64,000 bases of DNA. Origin: Phreatobacter aquaticus (GTDB lineage Bacteria; Pseudomonadota; Alphaproteobacteria; Rhizobiales; Phreatobacteraceae). Both the position numbers and the translations under genes were made by a program. Of this stretch, positions 11,149 through 18,630 are shown piece by piece. The stretch lies in assembly GCF_005160265.1 (NCBI RefSeq), contig NZ_CP039865.1, positions 830,828 to 894,827 of the forward strand, given 5' to 3'. Position 1 is the first letter of the stretch. The number at the start of each line of letters is the position of its first letter. Below the pieces are notes generated by a model. The model saw only the letters and a list, made by a program, of their open reading frames with translations, was not told where the DNA came from and searched no databases.

Positions 11149-11559
11149 TCATGCGGCTTTGCCCGCGAGATGGGCGATGAAGGCGCGCCAGCCGCCATGC
11201 GCGGTGATCTCCTCGGCGCCCACGAGCCCTTCGGGTTCCACCAGGAAGCCCTTGGGCCGCGTGCCATCGGCGAGCCGCAACGTGCCGATGCCGAGTGGCG
11301 ACGGGATGCCGGCGACGAACCGGCCAAAGCCCGCGGCCGGAAGGCTCCAGACCTCGCAGGCGATGGCCGCACCCGTGCCATCGGCGACCCGGATCAGGCC
11401 CGGCCGCTTCGGCGGCCCACCGGCCAGCGCGTAGAGCCGATAGTCGGCCGTGGTCGCGGCCGGGCGCACAAGAACGCCTCCGAGCGCGGTCAACTCATGG
11501 TTCAGCGCCATGCCCGAGAGATGCGCACCGACAACCACGATTTCGATCAGATCGTCCAC
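11149..11559 (-). CDS. Allophanate hydrolase C-terminal domain as a separate protein
   Basis: A 136-residue protein matching the C-terminal domain that in most allophanate hydrolases (AtzF) is fused behind the amidase domain. Recognisable parts are MALNHELTALGG, YRLYALAG, KPGL-like KRPGLIRV and VEPEGL. In AtzF this domain decarboxylates the N-carboxycarbamate product. Translation starts at a GTG 11 bases after the amidase stop, with a Shine-Dalgarno (GAGGAG) that overlaps the amidase TGA. The two frames differ, so this is a coupled two-gene arrangement or an old frameshift that has been stabilised. Confidence 0.85.
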   Translation of the reverse strand: MDDLIEIVVVGAHLSGMALNHELTALGGVLVRPAATTADYRLYALAGGPPKRPGLIRVADGTGAAIACEVWSLPAAGFGRFVAGIPSPLGIGTLRLADGTRPKGFLVEPEGLVGAEEITAHGGWRAFIAHLAGKAA

Positions 11560-11570
11560 GCGACGTCTCC

Positions 11571-12947
11571 TCAGGCCGCGGCCGAACGGGCGGCATATCG
11601 CCCGTCGGTCAGCGCTTGTTCGAAAGGCAGGGCAAAGGCGGCAAGCGCGGCATCCGCGCCGCGCGGGCCCACAAGCGTGACGCCGGCGGGAAGACCGTCC
11701 GTCCGCCAGGGACCGGGCACGGCAAGCGCTGCCAGATCCATCAGGTTGACGAAATTGGTGTAGGTCCCGAGCCGGCTGTTCGGCCCGATCGGATCGGCGG
11801 CGAGATCGGCCAATGTCGGGAAGACCGGATTGGTCGGGACGACGAGTGCGTCGATCGACTGCCAGACAGGTTCGGCCGCGCGGCGCAGATCGGCGAGACG
11901 GTACAGCGCCCGGAAGGCGTCGGTGGCGCTGAACTTGCCCGCATTGCCGATGATGGCCGCTGTCACCGGATGCAGAGCCTCGGGCGAGCGCGCCATGAAG
12001 TCGCGGATCGCGGCGTGGCGCTCGGCAACCCAGGGCCCTTCATAGAGCAGCCGCGCCACCTCGAAGAAGGGCGTCATGTCGATCTCGATGACGCTCTCGG
12101 CGCGTGGCAGCAGCGTCTTGAGGGCGGCGTCGAAGGCCGACGTCATGGCGGTATCGCCGAAGAACAGCCGATCGGCAGCACGCGGCACGCCGAGACGGCG
12201 GATCGGCCGGGCGGAGAACGGTTCGTCGTCCACGACCGGCCGGGAATAGGCATCCTCGGCGTCGAACCCGCGCATCACGCCATAGACGCGGAAGGCGTCC
12301 TCGATCGTCTGGGCAAAGACCGAGACGCAGTCGAGTGTCCGGCAGGCAGGGACCACGCCGCGCGTCGAGACCGCACCGAGCGAGGGCTTCAGACCGACAA
12401 TGTCATTGAGGGCAGCGGGCACGCGCCCCGAACCAGCCGTGTCTGTGCCGAGAGAGAAGGCGACGATGCCCTGCCCGACGGCGACCGCGGAGCCGGAACT
12501 CGATCCGCCGGGAACCCGCGTGGGATCGATGGCATTGCGCGGCACCGGATAGGGCGACCGCACGCCAACAAGCCCCGTCGCGAACTGGTCGAGATTGGTC
12601 TTGCCCATGACGATGGCGCCCGCCGCGACCAACCGCTCGACGGCAGTCGCCGAACGCGTGGGGACGTAGGCAAAGGCCGGACAGGCGGCCGTGGTCGGCA
12701 GCCCCGCGACATCGATATTGTCCTTCACCGCGAAGGGCACGCCCCAGAGCGGAAAGCGCACGGGATCGTAGGGTGGCAGTGCTGCGCAGGCGGCCAAGGC
12801 CTCGGCCTGCGGCACGAGATGAATGAAGATCCCGGGATCATCGACCGAGGCGAGCCGCGCATAGGCAGCTTTCACCGCTACCTGCGGGTCACCGCCGCCG
12901 GCATAGGCTTCGTGCAGATCCTTGATCGTTACTCGGTATGCAGGCAT
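11571..12947 (-). CDS. atzF: Allophanate hydrolase, amidase subunit
   Basis: A 458-residue amidase-signature enzyme. The Ser-cisSer-Lys triad is visible as K75 in VPFAVKDNIDVAG, S149 in PGGSSSGSAVAVG and the nucleophile S173 in GTDTAGSGRVPA. That last motif, followed by LNDIVGLKPS, is characteristic of allophanate hydrolases. It should split allophanate toward ammonia and CO2 in the cytoplasm. It is the first gene of the minus-strand operon running to 6609. Its usual C-terminal domain is encoded separately next door. No urea carboxylase gene is present, so allophanate would come from another route such as a ureide or biuret-like compound. Confidence 0.9.
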   Translation of the reverse strand: MPAYRVTIKDLHEAYAGGGDPQVAVKAAYARLASVDDPGIFIHLVPQAEALAACAALPPYDPVRFPLWGVPFAVKDNIDVAGLPTTAACPAFAYVPTRSATAVERLVAAGAIVMGKTNLDQFATGLVGVRSPYPVPRNAIDPTRVPGGSSSGSAVAVGQGIVAFSLGTDTAGSGRVPAALNDIVGLKPSLGAVSTRGVVPACRTLDCVSVFAQTIEDAFRVYGVMRGFDAEDAYSRPVVDDEPFSARPIRRLGVPRAADRLFFGDTAMTSAFDAALKTLLPRAESVIEIDMTPFFEVARLLYEGPWVAERHAAIRDFMARSPEALHPVTAAIIGNAGKFSATDAFRALYRLADLRRAAEPVWQSIDALVVPTNPVFPTLADLAADPIGPNSRLGTYTNFVNLMDLAALAVPGPWRTDGLPAGVTLVGPRGADAALAAFALPFEQALTDGRYAARSAAA

Positions 12948-12950
12948 GGC

Positions 12951-12974
12951 CCTGGCGCGCGTTTGTTCGCCAGG
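12951..12974 (-). promoter_or_regulatory. Leader hairpin covering the amidase ribosome-binding region
   Basis: A perfect 7-bp inverted repeat (CCTGGCG / CGCCAGG, 10-nt loop) ends 3 bases before the amidase ATG. Its 3' arm contains the only purine-rich stretch that could serve as a Shine-Dalgarno sequence, so it could limit translation. Confidence 0.35.
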
Positions 12975-13148
12975 TGCTTCGCAATGCCCATGCCAATCGG
13001 CCAGGTGGCGGTGTTGCCGCGCATCGATGCCAGGTGAAGTCGGGCCCGATCACGTCAGAAACGGCCGATTCTTGCACTTTGGTGGGTCAGACGGCCGCTT
13101 TGCCCCGACATTGACTGCCTGGGGAGCCGCCTCTCTGGGACCCTCACG

Positions 13149-13160
13149 ATTGTATGCAAT
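13149..13160. promoter_or_regulatory. Putative GntR/FCD-type operator
   Basis: The dyad ATTGTATGCAAT lies in the 263-base gap between the GntR gene and the amidase operon start. Many FCD-type GntR regulators bind sites close to TTGTATACAA. The site overlaps a TACAAT hexamer on the minus strand that could be a -10 box for the operon. The rest of the gap (12975-13210) holds no gene I can support. Confidence 0.45.
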
Positions 13161-13210
13161 AAGCCGGTGATCATGATTTAATGCCTACAAATTAATCATT
13201 ACGCCTAGCT

Positions 13211-13906
13211 TTAGACAGGCGCCGGCGCGCGGGAGAGGACATCCCAGGCCTTGGCCGAGAGCCCGATATGCTGCCGCATGGCCGAGGATGCACGGTCACC
13301 ATCGCCGCGCTGGATCGCCTGGACGATCGCGTCATGTTCGTGATGGGAGTGGGCCAGGCGGTCGCGGCCCTCGAACTGTGCCCGGCGGAACGGCGCCAGC
13401 CTGCGCCGGGTCGCGGACGCCATCTCGGCGAGATAGGCATTGCCCGAACCCCGATAGATGGCGACGTGAAACTCGACATTGGCGGCGCTGTAGCCCGGCA
13501 GGTCGCCTTCGCGCACGAGTGCCGACATGGACTGATGCAGGCTCTCGAGCGCGAGCCGGTCGGAGCGGATCATGTTGACGGCACAGAGCGCAGCCGACAG
13601 CGCCTCAAGTTCGCCCATGACCAGGAACATGTCGGTCAACTGGGCGCGGTCGGGCTTGGCCACCACCGCCCCGCGATGGGGACGGATCTCCACCAGACCA
13701 GACGACGACAATTGGCGCAGCGCCTCGCGCACCGGTGTCCGCGACACCGAATATTCGGCCGCAAGCTGGACCTCGTCGAGCGCCGAGCCCGGCGGCAGGC
13801 GGCCGGTGACGATCGCCTCGGCGAGCCGGGTCTGCAGTTCTTCCGAACGGGTCGACTTCACCGGGGAGATGCGTGGCGCGACAATCACGGAGGGACCGTC
13901 ATTCAT
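13211..13906 (-). CDS. GntR family transcriptional regulator (FCD subfamily)
   Basis: A 231-residue regulator with an N-terminal winged helix (LDEVQLAAEYSVSRTPVREALRQL, given here as key segments LAAEYSVSRTPVREAL) and a C-terminal all-helical FCD ligand-binding domain containing EFHVAIYRGSGN and the histidines of HSHHEHDAI. It lies immediately upstream of the amidase/ABC operon on the same strand, making it the likely regulator of that operon. Its ATG overlaps the stop of the DUF2125 gene as ATGA, so it may also be co-transcribed with that gene. Confidence 0.93.
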   Translation of the reverse strand: MNDGPSVIVAPRISPVKSTRSEELQTRLAEAIVTGRLPPGSALDEVQLAAEYSVSRTPVREALRQLSSSGLVEIRPHRGAVVAKPDRAQLTDMFLVMGELEALSAALCAVNMIRSDRLALESLHQSMSALVREGDLPGYSAANVEFHVAIYRGSGNAYLAEMASATRRRLAPFRRAQFEGRDRLAHSHHEHDAIVQAIQRGDGDRASSAMRQHIGLSAKAWDVLSRAPAPV

Positions 13907-14904
13907 GGCAGGATCACCGGCAGGCCAAGGCGCAGCGGCCCGACCTGCAGCCGGCCTTCGCTGGCGCGCAGCGTCAACAGCCGGCCGGGCCGGCCCTCCA
14001 CATCGGTCGGGCGACTGGCCATGGTCACCGCACCGAGTGCAATCGGCCCGAGTGAGGCGCGCAGGCCCGAGGCCTCAAGGGCGCTTTCGATATTGGCGAC
14101 CCTGAGCTCCACCTGGCCGTCGGGGCGACCGTCGGCGGTCAGCCGCAGAGTGCCCTTGGCCAGCCCGAGCGCGTCGCCCTGCGCGATCCTGAGAAGGATG
14201 AGGTCGATCGATCCGCCCGCCGCCTGCCACTGCCGCGGCGGCAAAGGCTGCGGCCGGCTGGCGGTCCGCAGCAGCTTGCGGGCAATGAGCTGCACTTCGG
14301 TATCAACCGGCGGCGAAGTCTGGCTCGCAAACACCGCACCGGTGAGCTTCGAGACGACGTCGACGCTGAGCGGGTCGGTCTGGTTTGGCTTGGTATGGAA
14401 CTCGCCCCGCACGGCCTTGAGCACGGGTGCGCCGTCGCGAGTCACGACAACATCGTCGAGCACGAAGCTCGAATTGTCGTAGCCGCCGATATTCAGCTGG
14501 GCGGAGGCCTGTGCCAGCCGCCAGTTGCCGGTGACGACCGAGGCATCCGCCTCGTTTGCCATGGTCATCGGGCCCGTCGCCTCGGCGATCACATGACCAG
14601 GGCTCCAGATCTGCGACGTCACGTGAAGCCGCTCGAAGCGATAGGTCTGATAGGGCCGCGCCTCGTCGCGCATCTCGACCACCGGCTTGAGGCAGGTGAT
14701 TTCCATGCGGAACGGATAGCCGCCATTGCGGCGCTCGCCGCAGGTGATCACCCGCCCATTGGCCGCCTCGCTCGCCAGCCAGCGCTCGATGACCTCCTCG
14801 GCCCGCCCGGAGCCCCAGTGCCAGACACCTGTCCAGCCCCCCACCAGGAGGGCGATCAGCAGGATCGGCAGGATGATGGTGCGCAGTCGGGGCATCGGAA
14901 CCAT
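13903..14904 (-). CDS. DUF2125 domain protein
   Basis: With the start at 14904 (another ATG at 14895) the product is 333 residues. It has an N-terminal membrane anchor or signal segment (TIILPILLIALLVGGWTGVW) and then a DUF2125 body: ERWLASEAANGRVITC, GYPFRMEITC and the HVIAEATGP repeat region. It is probably an envelope protein facing the periplasm. Function is unknown. The open frame extends to 14985, but that part would overlap the divergent chaC gene. It overlaps the downstream GntR gene by 4 bases. Confidence 0.88.
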   Translation of the reverse strand: MVPMPRLRTIILPILLIALLVGGWTGVWHWGSGRAEEVIERWLASEAANGRVITCGERRNGGYPFRMEITCLKPVVEMRDEARPYQTYRFERLHVTSQIWSPGHVIAEATGPMTMANEADASVVTGNWRLAQASAQLNIGGYDNSSFVLDDVVVTRDGAPVLKAVRGEFHTKPNQTDPLSVDVVSKLTGAVFASQTSPPVDTEVQLIARKLLRTASRPQPLPPRQWQAAGGSIDLILLRIAQGDALGLAKGTLRLTADGRPDGQVELRVANIESALEASGLRASLGPIALGAVTMASRPTDVEGRPGRLLTLRASEGRLQVGPLRLGLPVILP

Positions 14905-14983
14905 CCGGTGTTGTTCTTGCGTCGCGAGGGCCGGACCTATACCAGAACCGGCTTCGGAACTCCTACAGTCGATAGCGCTCCGC

Positions 14984-15514
14984 ATGACCGGTGAAAACGG
15001 CGATCTTTGGGTCTTCGGCTATGGCTCGCTGATGTGGCGCCCCGGCTTCGACTTCGTCGAGCGCCATCAGGCCCGTCTGATCGGGCTGCATCGCTCGCTC
15101 TGCGTCTATTCCCACTATCACCGCGGCACGCCGGAGCGGCCGGGTCTGGTACTCGGGCTCGACCGGGGCGGCGCCTGCCGCGGCATTGCATTCCGCGTGG
15201 AGGAGGCCAAGCGCGAGGCCACCATCGCCTATCTGCGCGAGCGCGAACAGGTGACCTCTGTCTATGTCGAGGTGGAACGCATGGTTACCCTGGCGGTGCC
15301 AGGCGAGCCGCGGGTGCGCGCCCTCACCTACATCATCGACCGGGGGCATGCACAATATGCCGGGCGCCTGTCCCCCGAGGAGCAATTGCACTTCATCCGA
15401 TCGGGCCACGGCCATTCGGGCCCCAACCCCGAATATGTCCGCAACACCGTCGCTGCGATCGAGGAATTCGGCTTCCGCGATGCCGGACTGCACTGGCTCG
15501 CGTCCAGGCTCTGA
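14984..15514 (+). CDS. chaC: Glutathione-specific gamma-glutamylcyclotransferase (ChaC-like)
   Basis: A 176-residue cytoplasmic enzyme expected to cleave glutathione to 5-oxoproline and Cys-Gly. It starts with DLWVFGYGSLMWRPGF, the conserved YGSL substrate-binding loop, and contains the GLVLGLDRGGACRGIAFRV block (listed here as GLVLGLDRGG and CRGIAFRV). The ATG at 14984 was chosen because the family begins a few residues before WVFGYGSL; the longer open frame back to 14726 lies antisense to DUF2125. It is divergent from the DUF2125 gene. Confidence 0.93.
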   Translation: MTGENGDLWVFGYGSLMWRPGFDFVERHQARLIGLHRSLCVYSHYHRGTPERPGLVLGLDRGGACRGIAFRVEEAKREATIAYLREREQVTSVYVEVERMVTLAVPGEPRVRALTYIIDRGHAQYAGRLSPEEQLHFIRSGHGHSGPNPEYVRNTVAAIEEFGFRDAGLHWLASRL

Positions 15515-15519
15515 GGCGG

Positions 15520-16758
15520 CTAGAGCGCCTCGCCCTTGAGCAAGCGCGGCACGTCGCCTGTGATGCCGGCTGCCTGACGAATGAAGAACCGCTTCAGGCC
15601 CGGCATGCGATCGACCAGCCCCAGGCCCAGATCGCGCACGAAGCGCAGCGGGTCGGATCCGTTTGAGAACAACCGGTTGAGCCCATCGGTGGTCGCGCCC
15701 ATCAGCACGGTGTCGAAACGGCGCCACCGCTGATAGCGGTCGAGCACGTCGGGGCTGCCGACATCGAGCCCGAGGCGCGCGGCATCGGCGATGCACTCGG
15801 CCAACGCCGCGATGTCGCGGAAGCCCAGATTGATGCCCTGGCCGGCGATTGGATGGATCACATGGGCCGCATCCGCCAGCAGGGCCAGACGATCGGCCAC
15901 GAAGCTGCGGGCGACCTGCAAGCGCAGCGGATAGGCGCGCGGCTGGTCCAGCACCTCCACCGTGCCGAGCTTGAAACCGAAGCGGCTCTCCAGTTCGTCC
16001 TGGAACAGCACGCGCGGCAACGCGCAGAGCCGCTCGGCGCGCGCGGTCTCCTCGGTCCAGACAATCGACGACCGGCGCCCGGTCATCGGCAGGATGGCGA
16101 AGGGCCCGGCTGGCAGGAAATGCTCCTCGGCCCGGCCGCCATGGTCATATTCGTGGGCGACAGTGCAGACGATACCCGACTGATCATAACCCCAGCCGAC
16201 GGTCTGAATGCCGGCGGCCTCGCGCAAGCGCGACCGGGCGCCATCGCAGGCGGCAACCAGCGACGTCTCGATCGAGCCTCCATCGGCGAGACGGACGGTC
16301 GCGCCACCAGGCGAGGCCTGAACCTCTTCCATGCCGACGGCCAGCAATTCGACACCCAGGTCGCGGGCCCGGTGCCATAGCGCCGTGGTCACCGCGACAT
16401 TCGGGATCATGTGGGCGAACGGCTCGCCGGGCGCGACCTCGCCATCGAATGTCAGGAAGATGGGCCGCACGACATCCGTGGTCCGGCTGTCGGTCACAAC
16501 CATGTCGATGATCGGCTGGGCCTCAGGGGCGATCGCATCCCAGGCTCCCACTGCCTCGAACATACGGCAACCTGCCACCGCGAAGGCAGAGGCGCGTCCA
16601 TCCGGTTTCGGGGCCTCGGCAAGGACCGGGTCGGTCACGACGATGCGAAATGTCGGACCCAGCGCATGTTTGAGCACGACAGCGAGCGACAGGCCGGCAA
16701 GCCCCGCTCCGGCGATCACGACATCCGCGCGGCGCGGCATGGACGGCAAGTCGGTCAT
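15520..16758 (-). CDS. ubiH: FAD-dependent ubiquinone-biosynthesis hydroxylase (UbiH/UbiF family)
   Basis: A 412-residue class A flavin monooxygenase. It has the N-terminal FAD dinucleotide motif VIAGAGLAGLSLAV, the mid-protein ACDGARSRLRE (DG motif), and the second FAD motif ADAAHVIHPIAGQGINLG, which carries Ala where most relatives have Gly (GDAAH). It should hydroxylate the aromatic ring of a ubiquinone precursor. It faces chaC convergently with a 5-base gap. The precise ring position cannot be decided from sequence alone. Confidence 0.9.
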   Translation of the reverse strand: MTDLPSMPRRADVVIAGAGLAGLSLAVVLKHALGPTFRIVVTDPVLAEAPKPDGRASAFAVAGCRMFEAVGAWDAIAPEAQPIIDMVVTDSRTTDVVRPIFLTFDGEVAPGEPFAHMIPNVAVTTALWHRARDLGVELLAVGMEEVQASPGGATVRLADGGSIETSLVAACDGARSRLREAAGIQTVGWGYDQSGIVCTVAHEYDHGGRAEEHFLPAGPFAILPMTGRRSSIVWTEETARAERLCALPRVLFQDELESRFGFKLGTVEVLDQPRAYPLRLQVARSFVADRLALLADAAHVIHPIAGQGINLGFRDIAALAECIADAARLGLDVGSPDVLDRYQRWRRFDTVLMGATTDGLNRLFSNGSDPLRFVRDLGLGLVDRMPGLKRFFIRQAAGITGDVPRLLKGEAL

Positions 16759-16974
16759 GGCGGCGGTCTAGCCGAAACCGGCCAGCCTGGCGAGGCCCCA
16801 AATGGTCGCGCCAAACGCCTGGATCGCGTCACGCATCTCCGATTTGACGCGGATCAACGCCGCGATTCACTGCCGGGCCTAAAGACACGCCCGTTGCATG
16901 ACATTGGAGACAATGGCGGAATCCGTCATGCCGCGCAGAACACTGCGCGACCAGATGATATCGTCCGCTGCCGC

Positions 16975-17190
16975 TCAGGAGCTGACGGCGAGATTGACGG
17001 CTTTCGGCCCCTTGCCGCGCTTGTCGGGCTCAAGTTCGAACGAGAGCTTTTGACCCTCGGCGAGACTTGCAAGCCCCGAGCGCTGGACGGCCGAGATGTG
17101 GACGAAGATGTCCTTGCCCCCGTCGTCCGGCTTGATGAAGCCGTAGCCTTTTTCAGTATTGAAGAATTTGACGGTACCCGTCATCGACAT
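16975..17190 (-). CDS. Cold-shock protein, CspA family
   Basis: A 71-residue single cold-shock domain: [21 protein letters not shown], shown here by its RNA-binding motifs KGYGFI (RNP1) and DIFVHIS (RNP2). It binds single-stranded RNA or DNA. The start at 17190 has GGAAAGG 10 bases upstream; an ATG at 17184 is also possible. The 216 bases between this gene and ubiH (16759-16974) hold nothing I can support. Confidence 0.95.
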   Translation of the reverse strand: MSMTGTVKFFNTEKGYGFIKPDDGGKDIFVHISAVQRSGLASLAEGQKLSFELEPDKRGKGPKAVNLAVSS

Positions 17191-17292
17191 GCCGGTCAGC
17201 CTTTCCGAATGCACTGCCGGTTCCGCACGATTGCGAACCTGCCGGGCTCCGGACCAGGAATATCCGCGTGGTTTCGGCCCCCCTCACGAGAC

Positions 17293-17700
17293 CTAGCCGC
17301 CGCCAGGTCCTTGCCGCCCGAACCTGAGAGCCGAGGAAAAGCGTAACTCGGAAAATCGGCGATGCACAGTCCCTTTATCGCCGATTGACGTAAGTTTTCG
17401 TAGCGTCAAGGGAGTCGTTTCTCTGGGCTCCAAAGAAGACTGGGCGCAGGGCACGCTGGATATACGCCATGACGTGACATTCTCGTCGGTCGTGCAGATC
17501 GCCAGGCGCTCCCCGGATGGGGTTCGCAGACAGATTGTCTGACCGATTGTCCAGTCCTGCCCGGCGGCGCGGCAAGTGCAGGCCGGCAGTGTCACGGGCG
17601 GCCCGGGCGTGAAGGGTTGGCGACGCGGCGCCTCCCCGGTCTCGGCCATAGCCGACCCGGCCAGCACGGACGCAACGAGGAGCAGGCCCGATCGGCGCAT
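17293..17700 (-). CDS. Small secreted cysteine-containing protein, unknown function
   Basis: A 135-residue product with an N-terminal signal peptide (MRRSGLLLVASVLAGSAMA, cut about residue 19). A compact segment follows, with four or five cysteines: ACTCRAAGQDWTIGQTICL and CTTDENVTSWRISSVPC. Similar short periplasmic proteins appear to end shortly after the last cysteine. From about residue 88 the codons shift to TTG, AGA, CTA, CGA and TTA, unlike the rest of the gene, which suggests the original stop was lost and the tail is read-through. Function is unknown. Confidence 0.65.
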   Translation of the reverse strand: MRRSGLLLVASVLAGSAMAETGEAPRRQPFTPGPPVTLPACTCRAAGQDWTIGQTICLRTPSGERLAICTTDENVTSWRISSVPCAQSSLEPRETTPLTLRKLTSIGDKGTVHRRFSELRFSSALRFGRQGPGGG

Positions 17701-17758
17701 GAAGTGAATTTACCACCCGCCGCCGCCGGCTCCAAGCGCGGATGCTGCGGCCTATCGG

Positions 17759-18496
17759 TCAGGCCGAGCGGCGGGCGACCAGCATGTAGTTGACGTCGAG
17801 GTCCGATGTCGTCTGCCAGGCATCCCGCAGCAGATTGTACCAGACACCCATACGGTCACTGACAACGAGCCCGGATTGCTCGATGGCGCCGGCAAGCTCG
17901 GCCGGCGTTACAAAGCGATCCCATTCGTGCGTCCCGCGCGGCAGCCATCGCAGCACATATTCGGCACCGACAATGGCCAGCGCATAGCTCTTCAGCGTCC
18001 GGTTGATCGTCGCCATGACCAAAAGCCCACCGGGCTTCACCATCGCGCAGCAGGTCTTCACGAACAGATCGACATCGGCGACATGCTCTACCACTTCCAT
18101 CGCGAGCACGATATCGAACCGCTCTCCGCTCGCGTCGAGGTCTTCCGCCGTGGTGCAGCGATAGTCGACGGCAATGCCGGACTGCTGCGCGTGGAGCTTT
18201 GCCGTCTCGATATTGGTGCGAGCGGGATCTGCCCCCACCACATCGGCGCCCATACGGGCAATCGGTTCGCAGAGCAGACCGCCGCCGCAACCGATATCCA
18301 GCACCCGCAGACCCGTAAGCGGCGTCAGCGAGCGCGGATCGCGGGCGAAGACCGCCGCCGCCTGGTCGCGAATATAGGCGAGCCGGACGGGGTTAAACTT
18401 GTGCAGCACGCCCATCTTCCCCTTGGGGTTCCACCATTCGGCGGCAAGGCGCGAGAACTTTTCGATTTCAGCGGCGTCGAGGGTCTGGGCGGTCAT
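17759..18496 (-). CDS. ubiG: 3-demethylubiquinone-9 3-O-methyltransferase
   Basis: A 245-residue SAM-dependent methyltransferase acting twice in ubiquinone synthesis. It begins with the UbiG-typical [19 protein letters not shown] and [11 protein letters not shown], then SAM motif [15 protein letters not shown]. Later motifs include [12 protein letters not shown] and the family ending with ATINRT and GTHEWDRF. The ATG at 18496 was chosen over the open frame up to 18553 because UbiG proteins begin near here. It is divergent from lysC. Confidence 0.95.
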   Translation of the reverse strand: MTAQTLDAAEIEKFSRLAAEWWNPKGKMGVLHKFNPVRLAYIRDQAAAVFARDPRSLTPLTGLRVLDIGCGGGLLCEPIARMGADVVGADPARTNIETAKLHAQQSGIAVDYRCTTAEDLDASGERFDIVLAMEVVEHVADVDLFVKTCCAMVKPGGLLVMATINRTLKSYALAIVGAEYVLRWLPRGTHEWDRFVTPAELAGAIEQSGLVVSDRMGVWYNLLRDAWQTTSDLDVNYMLVARRSA

Positions 18497-18630
18497 TGGT
18501 TCACCGGTCCGGATGGCATGATCGGTCGCAAGCGGGCGCGCACGCGTTGCCATACCCCCGATCGGTCGTTATGCATACGCGCCTTTTTATCCAGGAGGCG
18601 CCGCGAGGCGCCGGAAGCCGTCAAGATACC

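Noticed and set aside
11557-11575. Sequencing frameshift splitting allophanate hydrolase
   Set aside because: The second gene has its own GTG and a well-placed Shine-Dalgarno, so a real two-gene arrangement is more likely, though not proven.
11295-13037. 580-residue open frame on the plus strand
   Set aside because: It is antisense to the amidase gene, rich in Arg/Gly/His as expected from shadow frames of high-GC genes, and shows no recognisable family.
18497-18630. Possible lysine riboswitch in the lysC leader
   Set aside because: Only a short GGCGCC-GCGA-GGCGCC hairpin is present; the leader of 134 bases (shared with ubiG) lacks the long multi-helix lysine aptamer.
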